Source of the DNA: JAWSVE01 sp033852115
GTDB taxonomy: Bacteria > Pseudomonadota > Gammaproteobacteria > Pseudomonadales > Cellvibrionaceae
Direction: 5' to 3'
Assembly (NCBI GenBank): GCA_033852115.1
Contig: JAWSVE010000008.1
Coordinates: 558,001 to 622,000 of the forward strand
DNA length: 64,000 nt
Position 1 is the first letter of the stretch, and each line of letters begins with the position of its first letter. The translations under genes were made by a program, and so were the position numbers. The notes beneath the pieces are model-generated. The model had not been told where the DNA came from. It did no database searches and worked only from the letters and a program-made list of their open reading frames with translations. Positions 61,683 to 64,000 of this stretch are shown in pieces.

Positions 61683-63041
61683 CTATTCGTCCAACTCCGA
61701 GCTAATGAGTGTGCCGCGCAAGCTATTCGGCAGGGCTTCTTCAATTAACACTGTGGCGAATTTCCCAATGAGCTCAGAGTCATTTGCGCGAAAGTTTACG
61801 ACCCGATTATTCTCGGTGCGACCCGATAGTTGGCCTGGGTCTTTCTTTGCGTAGCCGGTTACGAGCACACGTTCTTGGTTGCCCACCATTTGTCGAGAGA
61901 TTTGTTGAGCATTGGAGTTGATCCGTTGTTGGAGGATGCTTAATCGTTCTTTTTTAACCGCTGCCGGAGTATCGTCTGGAAGGTCTGCCGCCGGTGTTCC
62001 CGGGCGCGCGCTGTAGATAAAGCTGAACGAGATATCGAAGCCGATATCGTCAATTAGCTTCATGGTTGCTTCGAAGTCTGCGTCAGTTTCACCCGGAAAG
62101 CCGATAATGAAGTCTGAAGAAAAACAGATGTCGGGGCGTGCGGCCTTTATGCGTCGCATTTTAGACTTGTATTCTAATGCCGTATGACCACGTTTCATTG
62201 CCGCTAGAATGCGGTCAGAGCCGCTTTGTACCGGTAAGTGTAGGTGGCTGACGAGCTCAGGAACATTCGCATAGGCATCTATCAAGCTGTCTGAAAATTC
62301 GACAGGGTGGGAGGTGGTGAAGCGAATGCGGTCAATGCCCTCAATAGCGGCGACATAGGTGATTAGCTGTGCAAGGTCGACGAGGGTTCCTTCGCTGTCT
62401 TCCGCTCTATAGGCGTTGACATTTTGCCCAAGCAGGTTGACTTCTCGTACACCCTGCTCGGCAAGGTGTGCCACTTCCGCTAATACATCCTCGGGGGGGC
62501 GGCTTACTTCTTCGCCACGGGTATAAGGTACCACGCAAAAAGTGCAGTATTTGGAGCAACCCTCCATGATAGAAACAAAGGCTGTTGCGCCTTCGGCTTC
62601 AGGTTGGGGTAGGTTGTCGAATTTCTCGATTTCCGGGAAGCTGATATCGACGACCACGGCGCCATTGTCTTTGGGTGTTTCCAATAGGTCTGGCAAGCGG
62701 TGCAGTGTTTGAGGACCAAAAATAAGGTCGACGTAAGGCGCCCGCTGTGCGATGGCATCGCCTTCTTGGCTGGCTACACAGCCCCCCACGCCAATAATGA
62801 GGTTGGGGTTCTTCTCTTTCAGTTGTTTCCAGCGGCCTAGCTGATGAAACAGCTTTTCTTGGGCTTTTTCACGGATCGAACAGGTGTTGACCAACAGCAC
62901 ATCGGCATCTTCGGGTGTGTCGGTGGGGATCATCTGGTGTGACTCTCCGAGCAAATCACGCATGCGGGCCGAGTCATATTCGTTCATTTGGCAGCCGTGA
63001 GTTTTAATATACAGCTTTTTAACGGCAGTATCCGTGGTCAT
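61683..63041 (-). CDS. miaB: tRNA-2-methylthio-N6-dimethylallyladenosine synthase MiaB
   Basis: A 452-residue radical-SAM methylthiotransferase. The N-terminal UPF0004 domain has three Cys (KTHGCQMNEYDS, VNTCSIREKA and GVGGCVASQ). The radical-SAM cluster is GCSKYCTFCVVPYTRG. A TRAM domain closes the chain (about residues 385-450). It adds the methylthio group to A37 of tRNAs reading UNN codons. It stands first in the minus-strand block, 178 bp before ybeZ. Confidence 0.96.
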   Translation of the reverse strand: MTTDTAVKKLYIKTHGCQMNEYDSARMRDLLGESHQMIPTDTPEDADVLLVNTCSIREKAQEKLFHQLGRWKQLKEKNPNLIIGVGGCVASQEGDAIAQRAPYVDLIFGPQTLHRLPDLLETPKDNGAVVVDISFPEIEKFDNLPQPEAEGATAFVSIMEGCSKYCTFCVVPYTRGEEVSRPPEDVLAEVAHLAEQGVREVNLLGQNVNAYRAEDSEGTLVDLAQLITYVAAIEGIDRIRFTTSHPVEFSDSLIDAYANVPELVSHLHLPVQSGSDRILAAMKRGHTALEYKSKMRRIKAARPDICFSSDFIIGFPGETDADFEATMKLIDDIGFDISFSFIYSARPGTPAADLPDDTPAAVKKERLSILQQRINSNAQQISRQMVGNQERVLVTGYAKKDPGQLSGRTENNRVVNFRANDSELIGKFATVLIEEALPNSLRGTLISSELDE

Positions 63042-63316
63042 GTGTAAGCCTTGAAATTGATTCTATGGACTATTCCCGCGAATAAATAAGGGGCTTTGAT
63101 GAAAGGGCAGCCCTCGGCGGGGGGCGAATTATAGCGATAGACGAGCGCAATTCCTATGGTTGTTTTATGTGCAAATTGCATAAAATTAAGCATGCCTCGA
63201 GCCCTTGTATTTAAAGGTCTAGGCCCCACATATGCTATCCTATCGCGTTCACCCGATAGGGTTTTCCATATGAGCAAGGGCTCTTATGGTGAAGTTTCGT
63301 TTTTAGAGAGAGTTGT

Positions 63317-63652
63317 ATGTCAAACCCTATTTATAAAGTCATTTTCTATAATCAAGGCCAGGTATTTGAGGTCTATGCGCGATCCATCTATCAAAGCGAG
63401 ATGTATGGCTTTATCGAGATTGAAGAGTACGTTTTTGGCGAGAGGTCGAAAATGATTGTCGACCCGGGTGAAGAGAAGCTGAAAAACGAATTTGCCAACG
63501 TCAGTCGCTCTTACGTTCCCATGCATTCGATTGTCCGCATTGATGAGGTCGAAAAAGAAGGCGTTGTGAAAGTGACAGATATTCAACCTGGCGATAAGGT
63601 AGCGCAGTTCCCTTTTCCTAAAGGCTCAGCGCCAAAACCAACATCTGATTAG
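63317..63652 (+). CDS. DUF1820-family protein
   Basis: A 111-residue soluble protein with the DUF1820 pattern: PIYKVIFYNQGQVFEVYARS, GFIEIEEYVFGER, then VPMHSIVRIDEVEKEG. The family is confined mostly to gammaproteobacteria and is often found next to miaB. Function is unknown. It is divergent from miaB and preceded by AGAGAG 6 bp before the ATG. Confidence 0.85.
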   Translation: MSNPIYKVIFYNQGQVFEVYARSIYQSEMYGFIEIEEYVFGERSKMIVDPGEEKLKNEFANVSRSYVPMHSIVRIDEVEKEGVVKVTDIQPGDKVAQFPFPKGSAPKPTSD

Positions 63653-63745
63653 ACTGAGTCTGCTGTGCGGCGACCCAGGTTTGGTTGCTGCAGAATGCGA
63701 TCTTTCCTACGATTTGCGAAACACCCTCGGGGTTTTTAAATTTTC

Positions 63746-64000
63746 ATGTTGCTACATCACGAAATCAGTGGTTCCGGCGAGCCCTTAGTCATGCTTCATG
63801 GCTTGTTTGGTTCGTTCGAAAACCTTGGCGCCATCGCGCGACAACTTGCCGAGCATTTTACGCTCTATCGCTTAGACTTACGTAACCACGGTAAGTCTGG
63901 ACATAGCGACAAAATGACCTTTGATTTGATGGCGCGTGATGTCTTGGAAACTCTGGATGAGCTGGGTATTTCAAAGGCCCACTTTTTCGGTCATTCGTTG
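63746..64000 (+). CDS. alpha/beta-hydrolase, YbfF-like esterase (3' end outside window)
   Basis: 85 residues are visible, with the frame open at the right edge. It starts MLLHHEISGSGEPLVMLHGL and carries the oxyanion-hole HGLFGS, then YRLDLRNHGKSG and the start of the nucleophile elbow (HFFGHSL). This fits the YbfF family of short-chain acyl esterases/thioesterases. The catalytic Asp and His lie beyond the window. Confidence 0.85.
   Translation, partial: MLLHHEISGSGEPLVMLHGLFGSFENLGAIARQLAEHFTLYRLDLRNHGKSGHSDKMTFDLMARDVLETLDELGISKAHFFGHSL

Noticed and set aside
1..64000. Search for tRNA, rRNA, CRISPR, insertion sequences, prophage and attachment sites
   Set aside because: No tRNA-like cloverleaf, direct-repeat array, transposase, integrase or flanking duplication was noticed by eye; short or degenerate ones could be missed.

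Overview
The window looks like chromosome of a marine gammaproteobacterium of the broad Pseudomonadales/Cellvibrionales type. The main support is gene order. On the minus strand between 27.2 and 16.9 kb lie dksA, gluQ, a small membrane ORF, a CbrA-like kinase, a CbrB-like regulator, an A-rich small-RNA locus, pcnB, folK and panB, which follows the Pseudomonas order. Other gammaproteobacterial blocks are rpsU-yqeY-dnaG, tsaD-folB-folK and miaB-phoH-ybeY-corC-lnt. DUF1820 and DUF3806 proteins fit the same group. The lineage call is an inference. I see no phage, IS element, CRISPR array, rRNA or tRNA.

Layout. 1-2.2 kb: a cut-off FAD oxidase, an ODP-type di-iron beta-lactamase-fold protein and a small methyl-accepting-protein-like helical protein. 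2.3-3.8 kb: a DnaQ/GIY-YIG nuclease behind a LexA-type box. 3.8-16.9 kb: mixed metabolic genes, including a MocR/PhzF/LysE cluster with repeated operator-like sites, a possible small RNA at 10.3 kb, and a GCS2-type ligase next to an aspartoacylase-like gene. 16.9-27.2 kb: panB, dgk, folK, pcnB, the crcZ-like locus, cbrB, cbrA, a cbrX-like gene, gluQ and dksA. 27.4-37.8 kb: sfsA, Rieske and cNMP-binding proteins, a MarR-EmrA-EmrB efflux operon with a 31-bp palindrome, cysE, and htpX behind a sigma-32-type promoter. 38.2-42.3 kb: a cytoplasmic molybdoenzyme with a fused Fe-S/membrane-anchor subunit. 43.8-49.1 kb: a conservon-like signalling cassette. 49.2-55 kb: ppa, dnaG, yqeY, rpsU, tsaD, folB and a second folK. 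55-64 kb: a DUF3806 protein, TauE, lnt, corC, ybeY, phoH, miaB, a DUF1820 protein and a cut-off esterase.

Two parts stand out. The first is the 20.5-20.9 kb interval between cbrB and pcnB. It carries CbrB-like half-sites, a -24/-12 promoter, repeated AAnAAnAA motifs and a terminator, which is the full architecture of a CrcZ decoy RNA but about half the usual length. The second is the 43.8-49.1 kb cassette: a pseudo-receiver/winged-helix protein, a Ras-like GTPase, two Roadblock/LC7 proteins, a kinase-like/phosphoesterase fusion and a receiver-EAL protein. It resembles Streptomyces conservons but has different outputs and is the best candidate here for an undescribed system.
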